Under the pieces are notes generated by a model. That model did not search any database. It saw nothing but the letters and a program-made list of their open reading frames with translations, and was not told the origin of the DNA. Source: Micractinium sp. NFX-FRZ (Eukaryota > Chlorophyta > Trebouxiophyceae > Chlorellales > Chlorellaceae). From it: a DNA stretch of 64,000 bases. Every line of letters begins with the position of its first letter. Positions within the stretch are counted from its first letter, which is position 1. Positions 1-13,300 of this stretch are shown piece after piece. The position numbers were made by a program, and so were the translations under genes. The stretch covers positions 1 through 64,000 of the forward strand of contig JAPTJF010000080.1 of the NCBI GenBank assembly GCA_029339195.1. The letters run 5' to 3'.

Positions 1-3000
1 AGTGTGGAGGAGCTGGCGCTGCAGCACTACGCCAGCGAGGAGGGGGGCGGCTGGCAGGGGGTGCACAGGTGAGGCGGGCAGCAGCTGGCAGGGCGGGCAC
101 ACAGCGGTTGAGCAACATATGCATGGCACTGGGCAAATCTGCCTGGCCGGGTTTGGATGCTGACGTCGGCCGGCATCTGTGCTGCTCATGCCGCATGGCG
201 ATCATGCTATTAACAGAGGCTTCAAACCGAGCACAAGGCGTCCGGCCCCCGTCCCACGTGGCCCTGCTGGAGCGACGCTCTGTCCTTGCAGGCCGCCCGA
301 CACCTGTTATTTGCAACATATTGAGGCAGGCTGCTCTTTGAGCGACCTCAGGAGCAGGAGCACCGGTGCAACAGCTGGTCTCGCCCAACCGGGATGGCTT
401 TCACGCTGCCCGGCTTGGCCGTGGGCGGCTCATGGAGAGAAATCGCAGCAGCTGTTGCAGTGCTTACGCTGGCCACCACCGGGAGTGAGTCGCAACTAGG
501 GCATGGTCGGTCCTTTTGCGCGGGCCGCGGGGTGGCTTGCACGGCGCTGCGCTGGCCGCAGAATATGCTCGCTGCGATCTGGGGATAGTCTGCCGCTCAA
601 TCCGCCGGCCGCGTGCGAAAGCCGCGTCTCGGTCCTGCCAAGGTGGGCCCTCTCCCGCCGCCGCTGCGCAGCGGCAGCGGCAGCGGCAGAGCCCACCTTG
701 CTGCCAGCGCCAGTTTGCATCTCACTGTTACGCATTTCCGGCTTGCCCCACCCTCCCCTCCCCTGCAGACGCAATTCTACCTCTGCCTTACGCCTTCGCC
801 GGTGAGTTGTGGCGCCGCCTGCAAGACCTCGCGCTTTTTGTTGGCCCTGTCCGGCGCGGCGGGTACTGGGTGTTTTGTTTTTCCCGGTTCGTTTTGTGTT
901 GGTAACTTACGAAATGGGACAACAAAAGGGGAAGGGAGGAGGAAAAAGAGAGAAAAAGAAGGGGGGGACGAGAAGGGGGAGGGGGAGGGAGAGAAGAAAG
1001 AAGAAGATGGGCCGCCGCAGGCGGCCCGCCGCCAAAGTGACGCTCCTAGTGCGTGCGGATGTTACAAGAGGGAGGGAAAACAGGGGTGGCTCAGTGCAGC
1101 CCTCCGCAGCTTACTGCGGCGGCAGCGGCTACTGCTGTTGCTGTTGCTGCTGCTGCTGCTGCTGCTGCTGTTGCTGCACTTGCGGGCGCAATCAAGTAGC
1201 TGCAAACACGCCCGTGGCTAGGCCCCGCATTGTCTCGCTGGCAAGCCATAGGCGCCGGCTGCGTCACCTCCGCCAGGCTGGCTGACGGCGGCTCAGCGCA
1301 ACTTGGTGGGTTCTGCCCATTGCACTGCCCTTCGCTCCCTCCCCTTCTTTTTTTAACCAAAAAACTGCCCCTTCCAACGGGAAGAGTTTTAAGCATTCCT
1401 GGATTTTTCACCCTGTGCAGTCTCCGGCGCGGTGGCTTCAACCCTCATCATCGTGTTTGTTGCTCTCTCCAACGTCTTCACCTGCAAGCTGCTGCTTCGG
1501 GGGGCGGTGTCTGTCGGGGCTTCCGACTATGAGCAGCTTGCGGCGGCGGTCGGCGGCCCCTGGCTGCGGGTGAGCCACTGATGCTTTCCTGCCAGCACTA
1601 AGCTGCATGAGGGCAGCAGCGGGGTGGGTACAGTAGGTGGGCGCGGCTTCCAATGGGTCTCCAAATGTGAGCAGCCGGGCTGGCGGCGCCTGGCTGCGAG
1701 TGCATTCACTCGGCTGCTTCAAATGTGCTTCGTGGGGGCACACATGTTACGTGGCATACATGCACATGGCATGGCATGGTGTGAATTTGATGTGGTCAGC
1801 CTTGTTGAGAAGTCTCCAACTAAGAGCGGTTCCCGCTGGCGGTGGGCGGCCCCCGCCTGCGGTCGAACCATGTGGTGGCACACATGAGAAGGACTGCGAC
1901 TGTGGGCAGCATCACGCCACTGTGGGCAGCATCACGCCGGCGGCGGTGTGCTGCTCGGAGCAAGCCTCTAGCAAGCTACCTGCTCATCCATGCCTGACCA
2001 CCCAACCATCCACATCCTCTGTTCATGCCTGGTGGCCTGCAGCTGTGGTCCGAGATCTGGATCGTGATTCTGCTGGTTGGCACCAACATCGGTCAGTCAG
2101 AGTGTGTGCTGTGCCGTGCTGTGCGGCCCGTGCTGTGCATGCTGTGCTGTGCAGACCCTGATTAGTGTGACTCAGCATACCGGTGCACTCAGCATAGTTC
2201 GTTCCCTGTTTTACTTGATGCTGCAGGCGCTATCATTCAGATGGGGGAGGCCTTTGGCTTTGCAGTCCAAACGCAGTGGCCCGATGCGCCGAACTGGCTG
2301 TGGGATCGCAGCGGTGAGCCCTGGATGGGGACCAGGCATACCGATTTGCCTGACCTTTCATGAGGAAAGGAGAGAGCTGTATGCTTGCCTATGGCGTCGG
2401 GCGGTATGGCACGGGGCTGGCGGCGGCGGTGGCGCCCTGCACAGCGTGCGCTGCGTGATTGGAGGCGCACCACACACTGCCCTCCTGCTCCCCTGCCCTT
2501 CCTGCCTCTGGCACCGCTGCCACGCTCGAGCTCTGCTCAACCCCCTGAACCATCTCTCTGCTCCCTCCTACCACCCGCACTGCAGGCACCGCTGCCATGA
2601 TATTCTTCACCCTCTGCATCATCTTCCCCCTCTCCATGATGCCCAGGATGCGGCAGGTGAGCGGTGCCCTGACTTGTTTTGTCTGGCTAAGATGCGGCAG
2701 GTGAAGGGGGACCCTTAAACATTGCTGCTACGATGCGGCGCCTAGGCTGGACTCTGTGCTTGTGGTCACATGCGGCGGCTAGGAGTTGCTGTTTGTCGAT
2801 GTGCTGCATCGCAGGCAGCTCAGCTGCGGGGGGCTGCGGTTTGCTCAGAGCCCTGCCGCCTGGTACGAGTGTGTTTCAACACGCGCCCCGCCCCCGCTGC
2901 TTGCGGACACCTGTATCACTCTCCAGTGTGCCCTGCTGCCTGGCACTCACCCTGCCCGTCCACCCCCCGCCTTGCCCCCCGCAGCTGGAGATGGTGGGCA

Positions 3001-5953
3001 ACGCGGGGGTGCTGATCCTGTTTGCTCTGGCGATCATCGTCATGGTCAAGGTGAGGGGGGTGCCTGCCAGACTTCCCGACACCTCGGGTGTAGAGAGGTG
3101 GCAGGGTGCTGATCCTGATGCTCGACTCTGATGCTCTGGCCATACTCGTGAATTCCACGCTCCTCATCATGCACCCGTGCAGGCCATCAGCAACGGCATG
3201 CCCGCCCTCTCAAGCGGGGACTTCCCACACGTGTCGTCCGGCGACCTGAGTGCGTGCCAGCGGCGGCGTTTCCCACCCTGCGTCAACCTTGCTTTGCCTT
3301 GTGTTGATGCAGCTACCCAGCTTCCACATGATTGCCACAGTTGATGGGCATTGCTCCCTGCCTGCCCTGCCTGCTTGCCTGCCTGCCCTCCGGATGCTTG
3401 CACAGCAGACGGTCTGACCACTCCTCGCTGGCACCCCTCCCTCATGACACGCAGCCAGCATTTCGGAGACCTTCTCGCTGCTGTGCTTCGCCTTTTACCA
3501 CCAAGTGATGATGATGGTGGGTGATGGTGGGTGGGGTGGTGGGTGTGGGGGGGGAGGGGCAACAACCGCGTCTGTCGGATGATGATGGCAAGTGAACGGT
3601 CTGGGCGGGGGGAGGGGCATTGGGTGGCAGGCGGGGCGCGGGGCTGTGCCGCACAGCCTGGGGGGGGGAGGGCGTACGAAGGGACAGTTGTGTGCCACTG
3701 CCACTGCTGGAAAAACGACTCGCACAGCGCCTAAGAGATGCATGCTCGCTCGCCGGCCCCCTGTCTCCAGCCGCTGCTCGCTGAGATGCCGCGTGTCACC
3801 TCCGACTGCGCGCGCCGCAACGCCAAGAACCTGCACCGGGCCTCCACAATCGTCATCCTGGGCACCTCTGGGATGTATTACTGGGTGACTGGCTTCTTTG
3901 GCGCAAGCATGTGAGTGGGAGGGAGGGTGGGGGTCCCGGGATGGGGCGTGCCGCCTGTGCCGGCCAGCGCTAGCGGGGGCGGCGCAGCGCCCCGGCCGCA
4001 GCCTCCCACCCAGCCCCGCTGCCGCCTGCCTGCCTTTCTGTACAATATCTCCGTCTGTCGGCGAGGCTTTGTGCACCACGCCACTGCCGCTAGCGGCAAC
4101 ATCCCACAAGCAAGCCGCGTCGCCCGCCGGTTTGATCATCGCCGCTCTGACACGCCCTTCCGCCCACCATGTGTGTGGTGCAGGTACGGCGCCACCGACA
4201 CCAGCGACAACATTCTGGAGAACATCTGGCTGCCGGGGGTGGGCACCTTCATCATGAACCTCGTCATCACAAGTAGGTCCACAGGGAACTCGCTATCCTA
4301 CCTGACCGCGTGCGCCTGCTGCTGCCTGGCTGCCTGGCTGCATGCCGCCGCACCTGCCGCCGTGCTCCCTCCCTTACCCCGCCCCTTACCCCATCCACCT
4401 CACCTGCTGCCTGCCCACGCCCGCAGTCTATCTCAGTATTTCTATCCCACCGATCTTCCACGCCACCAACCACACCGTCGACGGCTGGCTGCGCCAGCTC
4501 TTCCCACGCGACTACGCCGGCCTCACCCGCCCCTGGGTGCAGCGCTTCATCTGCAACTTCATCACCATCCTCACCTGCCTGGGCGTCGCCCTGGGCGTGC
4601 CCGGAAAGTCGGGCACCGTGCTGAGCGTGACGGGCGCCACAGGTGGGGCGCAGCGGGCACAGCGGGGGCAGCGGGCGGGGGAGCACTCGTGTCGGAGGCC
4701 TCGTTAATAACTCGGCTGGCTGCCCTGCTGGCCTCGCTTGGCCGCGCTGCCCACCCTACCGCACCCAACCCTCCCTTGCAGGTGTGCCCATGTGCCCCTG
4801 CAGCCCGCCCGCGGGCTGCCAACCGTTGCTGCCCTTCTCTAACCTTGCCCAGCCGCCCCACCCTACCGCACCCACCCTGCCACCCCTGCAGGCGTGGCCA
4901 TGTGCTCCTACATCCTGCCCGTGATCATCCACTTTGCCCTCTTCTTTGGCAAGTGAGTGCATTACAATTGAATTCCTGCCATTGACCGGGGCTGGCAGCA
5001 CACGGGCCATGTTGTGCCACGCCATGCTGTGCTGCGCCATGCTGTGTTGCTCCTCCGCCGTGCTCGCTTGGGCCCCACGGACGGCAGCTGCCACGCAGGC
5101 AGCCTGCTATGCCATGCTCTGCCATGCTCTGCCACGCTATGCCATGCCCTCCTGCTCATCCCTGACCCCTCCCCCTCCTCCTTCCCTCCGCCGCTGCTCC
5201 CGCAGGGCACGCTGCATGCGGCTGCCGCCCTCCGCGCGCCTCCCCGCCGCCTCCATCGCCGCCCTGGCCGGCGCCGAGGCCGGCGCCGAGGCAGCCACGG
5301 TGACCACCGCCGCTGCTGCTGGCGGGGGCCATGCCCTGGACAGCAGCATCAAGAGCGGCGGCGAGGGCGGCCCCAACTCCCCCAAATTCGTTCAGGAGCC
5401 CCAGCCCGACGCGCCCCCCGGCCTGCTGTACGCGTACCGCAAGTACCGCCACCCCGCCATGCTGGTTGCCTACGACGTGGTACTGCCCATTCTGGTCATG
5501 GCCCTCGGCTGCTTCTTCTCCGTCACAACTCTCGTGCTGCTGTTCCAGGTGAGGCGTGGGAGGGTCCACTGGTGCTGGGGGGTGCTAGGGGGTGCTAGGG
5601 GGTGCTGCCCGTGCTGGGCATGGCACTGGGCTGCTTGTTGTGTTCTTGCCAGGAACTGCGTCATGTTCTGGGCATGTGGCCAGAGCACGTGGTTCGTTTC
5701 GAATCTGCGTCGCAACCCCGGGACTGCTGTTCCTGGTGAAGCTCAACCTGCACCAACTCTACTTGCTTTGCCTGGGGGGACGAGTGGCGGGCAGGCCGAC
5801 CGGAAGTTCAGAGCGGGGGATGAACAAGGGCGCGCCGACGGGCAGGAGGGTTTGGAGTTGCTTGCCGGGTGTGACGTGGCATCAATCAGCAGGCAAGGGA
5901 TCATCCGCTGCTCCCGGTTCTTGCCCTCTCTCCTGCAGCCCGTGGAGGAGTGA
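1..5953 (+). CDS. Amino acid/auxin permease (AAAP) family transporter, 5'-truncated
   Basis: Multi-pass membrane transporter, likely a proton- or sodium-coupled amino acid carrier. Exons read 1-68, about 330-486 (start uncertain; 375 also fits), 769-801, 1421-1569, 2043-2091, 2227-2313, 2586-2656, 2985-3050, 3183-3249, 3455-3516, 3771-3910, 4184-4272, 4427-4642, 4892-4952, 5206-5548 and 5939-5953; phases match at each junction. Family hallmarks are the first-helix motif GNAILPLPYAFAG, then a second helix ending SDYEQLAAAVGG, and the mid-protein FAFYHQVMMMPLLAEMP. At least nine hydrophobic segments follow, including WLPGVGTFIMNLVIT and a last helix ending LVLLFQ. The exon at 5206 adds an Ala/Gly-rich loop of roughly 60 residues before the last helix, longer than usual. 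The final exon encodes only PVEE and the stop. The real start lies upstream of the window. Substrate cannot be read from sequence; an AVT/SLC38-like role is the best guess. Confidence 0.85.
1131..1176 (+). repeat. Intronic CTG-rich trinucleotide tract
   Basis: Imperfect run of CTG/TTG units inside the third intron of the amino acid transporter. It opens long Leu, Cys or Ala reading frames in all frames, none of which is coding. Confidence 0.85.
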
Positions 5954-7313
5954 GGCTGCCGGCAGATATCCTTTTGACGGGCGCCGCGGCAGGCGACAGA
6001 TGCACGACGGCAGGCGTGTGGCGGGTTGGGGCCCCAGGAGCTGCCAGGATTGGAGCCGTGTGCAGCAGGATCCACCGCACATGCACGCCGGTATCTCACG
6101 TGGCGCCAACTGACCTCCCCACACTCTGAACCCCCCCGGTTTGGCGCCATCTGCCCTCCAACCAGCCTGGAGTCTCCTGTGTCTTTCTTTTTTCCACTGC
6201 CAACTGTGAGCACCACATGCGAAACCCAACAACCCAGCTCGGCTGTATCATAGCGGTGCCCGGCAGCAAGCGCTGCAACTGGCCAGGCCTCCTTCCCTGC
6301 CTCTGGCCCGGCTAATAGACCAACCCCCTGGCACCCCTCCTGCCCCAATCACTGTATATCATGCAAGCCGCTTCCCCTGTCATTCCCCATGCATCAAGCC
6401 GTCGCCATCTTCAGGACCGACCTTCAGGCCCCCTCTCTTCTTCTCCTTCTTTTTCTGGCAGGGTGCCCGAACATGAGCACATCTGCCACTCACTGTACTG
6501 GCTTTGCAGCCGGCACCTCTCTTAACACACACGCGCCACCGCCTATCTATCCCCCACCACCTGGGTTATTTTAAATGTAAGCGTGAGCGTCCTTCTGCAT
6601 GATGAGACCAGAAGTGCCTTTGTGGATCCAGGGCATCTCCAGGAGGCCGAAAGAAGGGGGATGCAGGTTCCCCTTGCTGCTCGTTTGCCCATGCAGCCCG
6701 GCTGCACTGGCTGATTTGTGAGCACAAGGGCAGGCAAGCGAGGGAAGCCGGGGGCAAGGCCCGGCGCAAGCGAGGGAAGCCGGGCGCAAGCCGTTCACAG
6801 CCTGCGACATGAATTGCCTGTTCCTGCACTAAGTTATCATTTTTGACCCCACTGAAGTGACAGGTGAACGTGCCAGGTGACGCGCAGGCACGGCCCTTCT
6901 AGGTGCTTGGTGCACTGGCCATGAGCGGCGCTGCCCTGCTGCCTGCTGGGACGCCTGCTGGGCGCGCTGCGCCATTGGCCGGCTCGGAAGGCGACCAATT
7001 CCTCTGGCGCACGGCGCATCGCCCATACCATCGGTCTCCTGTGGATAATTTGGTCCGGTCGCAGCACAGAGGCTGACCCTTTTGGAGGCGCGCGCCTGCA
7101 GCACGCGCTCTCCGCACGCTGGCCTGTCGCCGGGTGTGCACAGCACTGCCAGCCCATTTGTTCGGAAAACTTTCTGAGTGAACTCGTTGCGCTTGGTGGG
7201 CTGTTCTAGCCTGCTCCGCTGCCCTCCCCTGCTGCTCCCTTGGTGCCGGCGGCAGAGAGCGGCGACTTGCTGCGGAGCGACGGCCTTTTGCAGTGTGGCA
7301 ACAACACACAGGC
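5954..7313. other. Intergenic: transporter 3' UTR and FOX1-like promoter/5' UTR
   Basis: No gene seen. The left part should hold the transporter 3' UTR, with a TGTAA at 6576-6580 as candidate polyadenylation signal. The right part must contain the ferroxidase promoter. CACACG/CACGCG-like hexamers occur at 6528-6535 and 7102-7107; they resemble the iron-responsive elements I recall for the Chlamydomonas FOX1 promoter, but such hexamers are common in GC-rich DNA. Confidence 0.5.
6576..6580 (+). terminator. Candidate polyadenylation signal TGTAA of the transporter gene
   Basis: TGTAA is the common chlorophyte polyadenylation motif. This copy lies in an AT-richer patch about 620 bases after the stop at 5953. 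Confidence 0.4.
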
Positions 7314-10300
7314 ATGATGAGCCGCAGCAGAGCGGCATGCCTGGCCGTGCTTTTGGTGGCGGCAGTGGCAGCCGCGGTGCTGCCAGCAGCGGCGGCGCAG
7401 GCGGCGCCCGCCGGCCCGACTTACTACATTGGCGCAGACCAGGTAGGCGGGGGCGGTCAACGCCAGTAGCCTGGTCCTACCCGCAGCACCTGCGCCGCGC
7501 CCTCTGGGCCACCCTGCGTGGCACTGAGCACTTTGTGATGCTCGAGATTCCGGGGCGCAGCGGGGAACAGATCCTGGGATGCCGCTGCCAGCCGAGCATG
7601 GGTGCATGCATGGCGTCCTGGGACGCTGATTGCCTGCCCGCCCCTGCTCCGCACCCCGCCCCGCCGCAGGTCACCTGGAACTATGCCCCCGCGGGCGTCA
7701 ACCTGTGCACCGGCGAGCAGTTCACTGGTGAGGTTTCTTTGACGGGTGGTTAGCTGGTGGACGGGTGCCAGGGTGGCGTGCGCTGGAGCGGCACGTGGAG
7801 GCAAGGCCCCGCCTGACTCGTGACCCCCGCCTGTCATGATCCGGAACACATCGAGGTCCCTGTCCTCCCACAGGGGACCCCACGCTGTGGACCCAGCTCG
7901 GCGTGGGCAGCAGCTATGCCAAGGCGCAGTACCGGCAGTACACCGATGACACCTTCCAGGCAGGCGCCCGCCCCGCTGCATGCCTCGTGGGCTGACAGCT
8001 GTAGAGACCCGGCTCGAACTACAGGCCCGCCCGCCCGCTGCCTGATGCTGCCTCCGCCGGATCTCCTACACTTGCATGCCAGCCGTCCCCAACTGGCGTC
8101 CACCCGCTCGCCGCCGCTGTCCATGCGACGCGCATGCGCTGAGCGTGCGCAGCGCGCGCGCGCGCACGCTCCCCCGCCTGCCCAGCCCCTGCTCGCACTC
8201 CAACCGTTCTCGCCACCGCCTGCCGGCCACGCTTTCTTTCAAGCCCCTCCGTTCCCACCTGTGCCACCTCCCTGTGCTGTCCCCCACCACCTGCCCGCCC
8301 GCAGACGGTGCAGCCCAAGAGCGAGGCCGAGGAGCACACTGGGCTGTTGGGGCCCATCATCCGTGCGGCGGTGGGCCAGGTGGTCACAATCGTCCTCAAA
8401 AACAACCTTGGCTTCCCAGTCAACCTTGAGCCCGCCGGCCTGCAGCCCTACCAGCCAGCCGCTGCCGCTGCCGGTGCCAATGTGACGGCGACCGACGTCG
8501 CCGTGCCCGCCGCCCCCGGCAGCACCGTGACGTACCGCTTCCTCGTCCCCGTGGCCGCGGGGCCCTCCCCCACAGAGCCCTCAGCCAAGCTCTGGCTCTA
8601 CCGGTGGGTGGGCTGGTGGGGGGCAACCAGGAAGCAGCTAGCGGTGGATGGGTTTGTGGGCGCAGCCAGGATGCAGCCAGCGGTAGATGGGCTGGTGGGG
8701 GGCAGCCAGGAAGGAGCTAGCAGTGTGTATGTGTATGTGGGTGTGGCGGGTCCAATGGCTGTGGGCAAAGGGCATCCGGCAAGCCATTGGCTGGGCTTAT
8801 GGGCAGTCTGCTGCCACCTCCCCTGGCACATCCGGGCACCCTTGCTGACTGTTGCCGCATTGAGTGCCGTGCAGGTCCACTGCTGATCTGGTGGCCGACG
8901 GCAACGCCGGCCTTGTGGGCCCTCTCCTCATTAGGTGCGAGGTGCATGCAAGGTCTGGTTGGGCCGCCGCCCGCGTTGTCAGCTGCGGCTGGGTCATGCG
9001 TGCTCACACATCTGGGCCCCTGTAACGAGCCAGCTCACCCCACCTGCCGGCCTGCCCGCCCAACCCTGCCCTGCAGCAACACCCCCGAGGTCAACACGGG
9101 TGACGTGGCGGCGGGCCAGGAGCGCGACATCATCACACTGTTGCAGGTGGGTCGGCTGGCAGGGCTGCGGGGGTGGAAAGGGCAAGGGGCGGGTGGGGCG
9201 GTGGGGCCTGGGTGGGGAGGAGGGCCGGGAGCAGAGCGTCGTCACGGTGCTGCCTGTGGGAGTGCCAGGTGTGTGGATGGGCTAGGGATTAAGGGGCAGT
9301 GCGGTGGGTCTGTAGACTCCCGTCCCATATGTTCCTTCTGTGCCCGCACGTACACTGTGTCGTGGTTTGGTTACGATCGTTTTGTGTGCCTCTCCCCGCT
9401 CATAGGTCATTGACGAGGGCATGAGCCCCTTCCTGGACCAAAACCTGGCCAACCGCACCGCACGTGAGTGGCGTGTGTGTGTGTGTGTGAGCAGCTAGAG
9501 GTTGTGGCAGCCGCGCCTTACCTGCCCCCTCTTCCCCCCCTGTGCATCCACCACCCACAACCCTCCACCTGCACCCCTCCGCCACACCTTCTGCCTGCAG
9601 TCGACATGGGCGTGACAGATGCGGGCCTCATGGAGTCCCACCTGAAGCACGCCATCAACGGCTTCATCTTTTGCAACAACCCGGGCATGGTCATGACCCA
9701 GGGAGAGCGGTGCGTGGGCGGCTGGTGGTGGCCGGGAGTGGGGGAGGCACGCTGGGTGCAGCGGGTGGTGGGTTTGAGTATAAAGGCGAATAGAGGTACC
9801 CCTTTGCATGGTCGTGACGCAGCGTGATGCAGGGAGAGAGGTGCGTGGGTGGTGGTGGCAGGGAGGCAGGGGCGAGCAGTGCAGTGGCACCTCCCCCTCC
9901 GGCTCATCCAGCTGGGCTGAGATGCCTGGTCATGAATGCACCGCTGTGCTGTGGATGTCTCTCTCACTTGCGAGCATTCGGCAGCACGCTGCGTACAAGC
10001 ACTCCACACCCCCGCACGTATGGACACGCTCATGCCTGCGCCCACCCCGCCCCGCCCTCTTCTGCCTCCCCCCCTGCAGGGTGCGCTGGCACATGGCCAG
10101 CTTGGGGAGCGAGACGGACATGCACAACCTGCACCTCCACGGAAACACCTTCCTGAAGTGAGCGCCTGGGAAGTGTAGAATCAAGAAAACCTTTAAAATG
10201 TCGTCTCGATGGTTTAGAAAAGAGGGGCGGGCTTGGGTTTGGATTGCAACAGGGGTGTCGAGTTTGGGCTGCCGTGGTTTCGGGTGAGGGAGCAGTGCGG

Positions 10301-13300
10301 GGCGGGTTCTCTTCTGTCTCTGGAGGTAGGGTTTGGCCCAGCTGTTGCGCCCTCTTCCTGCCCTTCCGCAAGGAGAAGTGCGCCGGGTGGAGGTGTGATC
10401 CAGCAACCTCGCTTCCAACGGCCTGCCATGTGTGCCACACATCTCCCCTCGCCTCACAACCATGCACCGCTCGTCTGCCTCAGCCCACTCACCCTCCACC
10501 CTCTTCCGCCCGCCCCCCGCCTGCAGCAACGGCCACCGCGCCGACCACCTCTCCATGATCCCCGGCACCACCCGCAGCCTGCAGTTCAGCACAGAGAACG
10601 CAGGTGGGTGGGCAGGGCGGGGTGGGGTGGGGTTGTTTGTTGGTGTAGCTGCTTCGGTCCGTGGTGGTATGGTGGATGTTGCACCTGCGGCGCCCGCAGC
10701 CTGCACGATGCAAGCTTGCTGCACAGAACCCTGTGCAAGAGTGTGTGTTTGTTCCACCATTTGTGGGATGGTTTCAACGGAGGGTGGCACACCACGCGGC
10801 AGGGCAGCAGCCAGAAGCCTGCCAGGCGGGGGGAGCAGGGGTGGGCGGTGGGCTTGCAGGCAGGGAGGGCAGCAGGCGGGATGGACAGGTGGTGGGAGAC
10901 ACACGCCTTGGCTCATGCACCACCACTTCCTCGAGGGTGGCTCACCACTGCGCCACCTCGTTACACCCTCCTTGCTACCCCGCCCTCCTGCAGGCTTCTG
11001 GCTCATGCACTGCCACGTCGGCGACCACATCATGGCTGGCATGAAGGCGATGTACATGGTGAAGAGGAATGAGGAACTGCCGGAGCTGGCGGGCAGCAGC
11101 AGCAAGCCGGAGGGCGGCGTCGTCAGGTTCGTGGCATCCGTCAATGGTAGGGCAGCGGGGTGGGTGAAGCTGAGTACTGGAGAGCCTGTGGGAGCTGGCA
11201 CGCGGCAGCAGCAGCAAGCCGGAGGGCAGCACTTGGTAGGCGTGGGTGGGCGCTTGCCGCTGCCCCTGGCGCTGTGCACCTCCCAGCAGACGTCCCTCAA
11301 TCTGTAGGCTGCGCTACACGGGCGTCGACGAGCGGACGTGGATCCTGCCCCGCCGGCCTGCCCCCTTCCCCCCGCCCCGACCACTGTACCGCTGTAATGC
11401 CTCGCTGAGCTGCCCTGCTGTACTGCCGCAGGCGGTACTATGTTGAGGCCGAGGAGGTGGAGTGGGACTTTGCCCCCCGCGGTGGCGACTTCTGCACCGG
11501 CGAGCTCTTGGAGTGGACCCCCGAGCAGGCGGTGTTCACGGAGCCCACCCACCTCAGCCTGGGCAGCAAGTGAGCATGCGGGGCGGCTGCCGGGGCGCGC
11601 GGCGGGCGGAGCGGGGGCGGGGCCATGCCGTCGCGTGCAGCCGGCCACCACGCACTAGGTCCCCTGGCCTGCCTGCCTAATAGCCTGCCTAATAGCCTGC
11701 CTGCCTGCCCGTCTACCTGCCTGCCACGCATGCTTGCCTGCTTGTTTGGGCTTACAGCATGTCTTTCCACAGCGAAACCGACACAGACCCACAAGAGGCA
11801 AGTGTGCCCGATCCCTGATCGTTGCCTCCCTTGGCCGTGCGCCCACCTGCTCCGCCGCCCGCCTGCCGCAGGTTCAAGAAGGCTCGCTACATTGAGTACA
11901 CCGATGACACCTTCACTACCAAGAAGGCAGTCATGTGAGCAATGAATCATGTGCTTGAGTTGTTGTGGGACGCCATTGGGGGGCGCACCCCAGAACAGCG
12001 GACGGCGTGCTGGTGCCTCACACGACGCGATGCAGCAACTGGAAGCCGGCCTGCACAGCGCCCTCCCGCGCCTGCAATGCGCTTGTGCAATCTTTGGTGC
12101 GGCGGGGGCGGCAGCCGCCGCCCCGCGGACCCCCTCAGGACATGCGCCCTGGCGCCCCCCGGCCACGCTGTGCTGTGCCATGCACGCACGGCGGGACCCT
12201 GGGCCTGCTGGGGCGCTGCCCTCCTGACCTGACCGTGCCGTGCCATGCTGTGCCATGCTGTGCAGGCCCGACGATGAGACCCTGGGCCTGATGGGGCCCA
12301 CCCTCCGTGCCGAGGTGGGAGACACCATTGAGGTTGTGTTCAAGAACTCCCTGCGCTTCCCGGGTGAGATATTGACGACCTGCCAGCATACTTGGCGCGG
12401 GGGGGTGCGTGCCCGGCATGCTCGCGTGCTGTGCATGCTGGGGTGGGAGGCACACCCGAGGCGGCCTTGGCACACCTCCCTGTGCTTCCCAGATGAGCAA
12501 CAGGGCAGCTAACACACAGCTGCGGAGCCCTGTTGGCCAGCCTGGGGCGTGCCTAAGGGCCCCAGTGCCGTTGCTGCGGCAGCGAGTGCACGTGGACTTA
12601 CCCGCGTAACCTCCCTTCCCTGTGTGTAACGCCCGCCGCTTCTCTCCTCCCGCTGCAGCCACGATGCACCCCCATGGCGTGGCCTACCTCAAGAGCTCCG
12701 AGGGCTCCCCCTACTTTGATGGCACCATGGGTGAGTGGTGGGTCCACGGCATGCCTGCACTGCATGCTTGGCCTGCTGGGCGTGAGTGGATTTGGGGCTG
12801 TGCCGGAAGGTGGATGGGCAGGTGGGCGCGGCTGTTGGCACGTGAGGCGCTGGAATGAGTGTTGCAGCGGGCTCCCGATCATTCTGGTGGCACCGTGCGG
12901 GGGCCCGGGGCTGTGTTGTGTGCGCTGTGCTGTGCCCGCCTGGAGGACACTTCAGCTCAGCAGCGCGCTGGCTTGCCCCCCACCTGCCCCTCGCCTTGCA
13001 GGCGCCGACACGGCCGATGACCATGTGCAGCCCGGCACCACTTATACATACACCTGGCAGGTGAGACCAACCCCAGGTGCCGCCCGCCACGCCAGCGCTG
13101 ACTCAAGCCTCAATGCTCCTGGTCTGCTGGCACCACACACACGCACACTCTTGGCATGCGAGCTGCACGCTTTGGTCCCGCTGCGTCGGCGGTGCAAGTC
13201 AGCAACTCTCTTTTACTTTGCCTTGCAAGTGCGCCCCTCGTCTCCTGAGCCTCTGCTTTGCTGTGCTGCCGGCCCCTCGCCCCTCCCTCCCTTGCCTGCT

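Noticed and set aside
9930..11651. 573-codon open frame on the minus strand
   Set aside because: It overlaps several in-phase FOX1 exons on the plus strand and has the Pro/Ala/His composition of an antisense shadow in GC-rich DNA.
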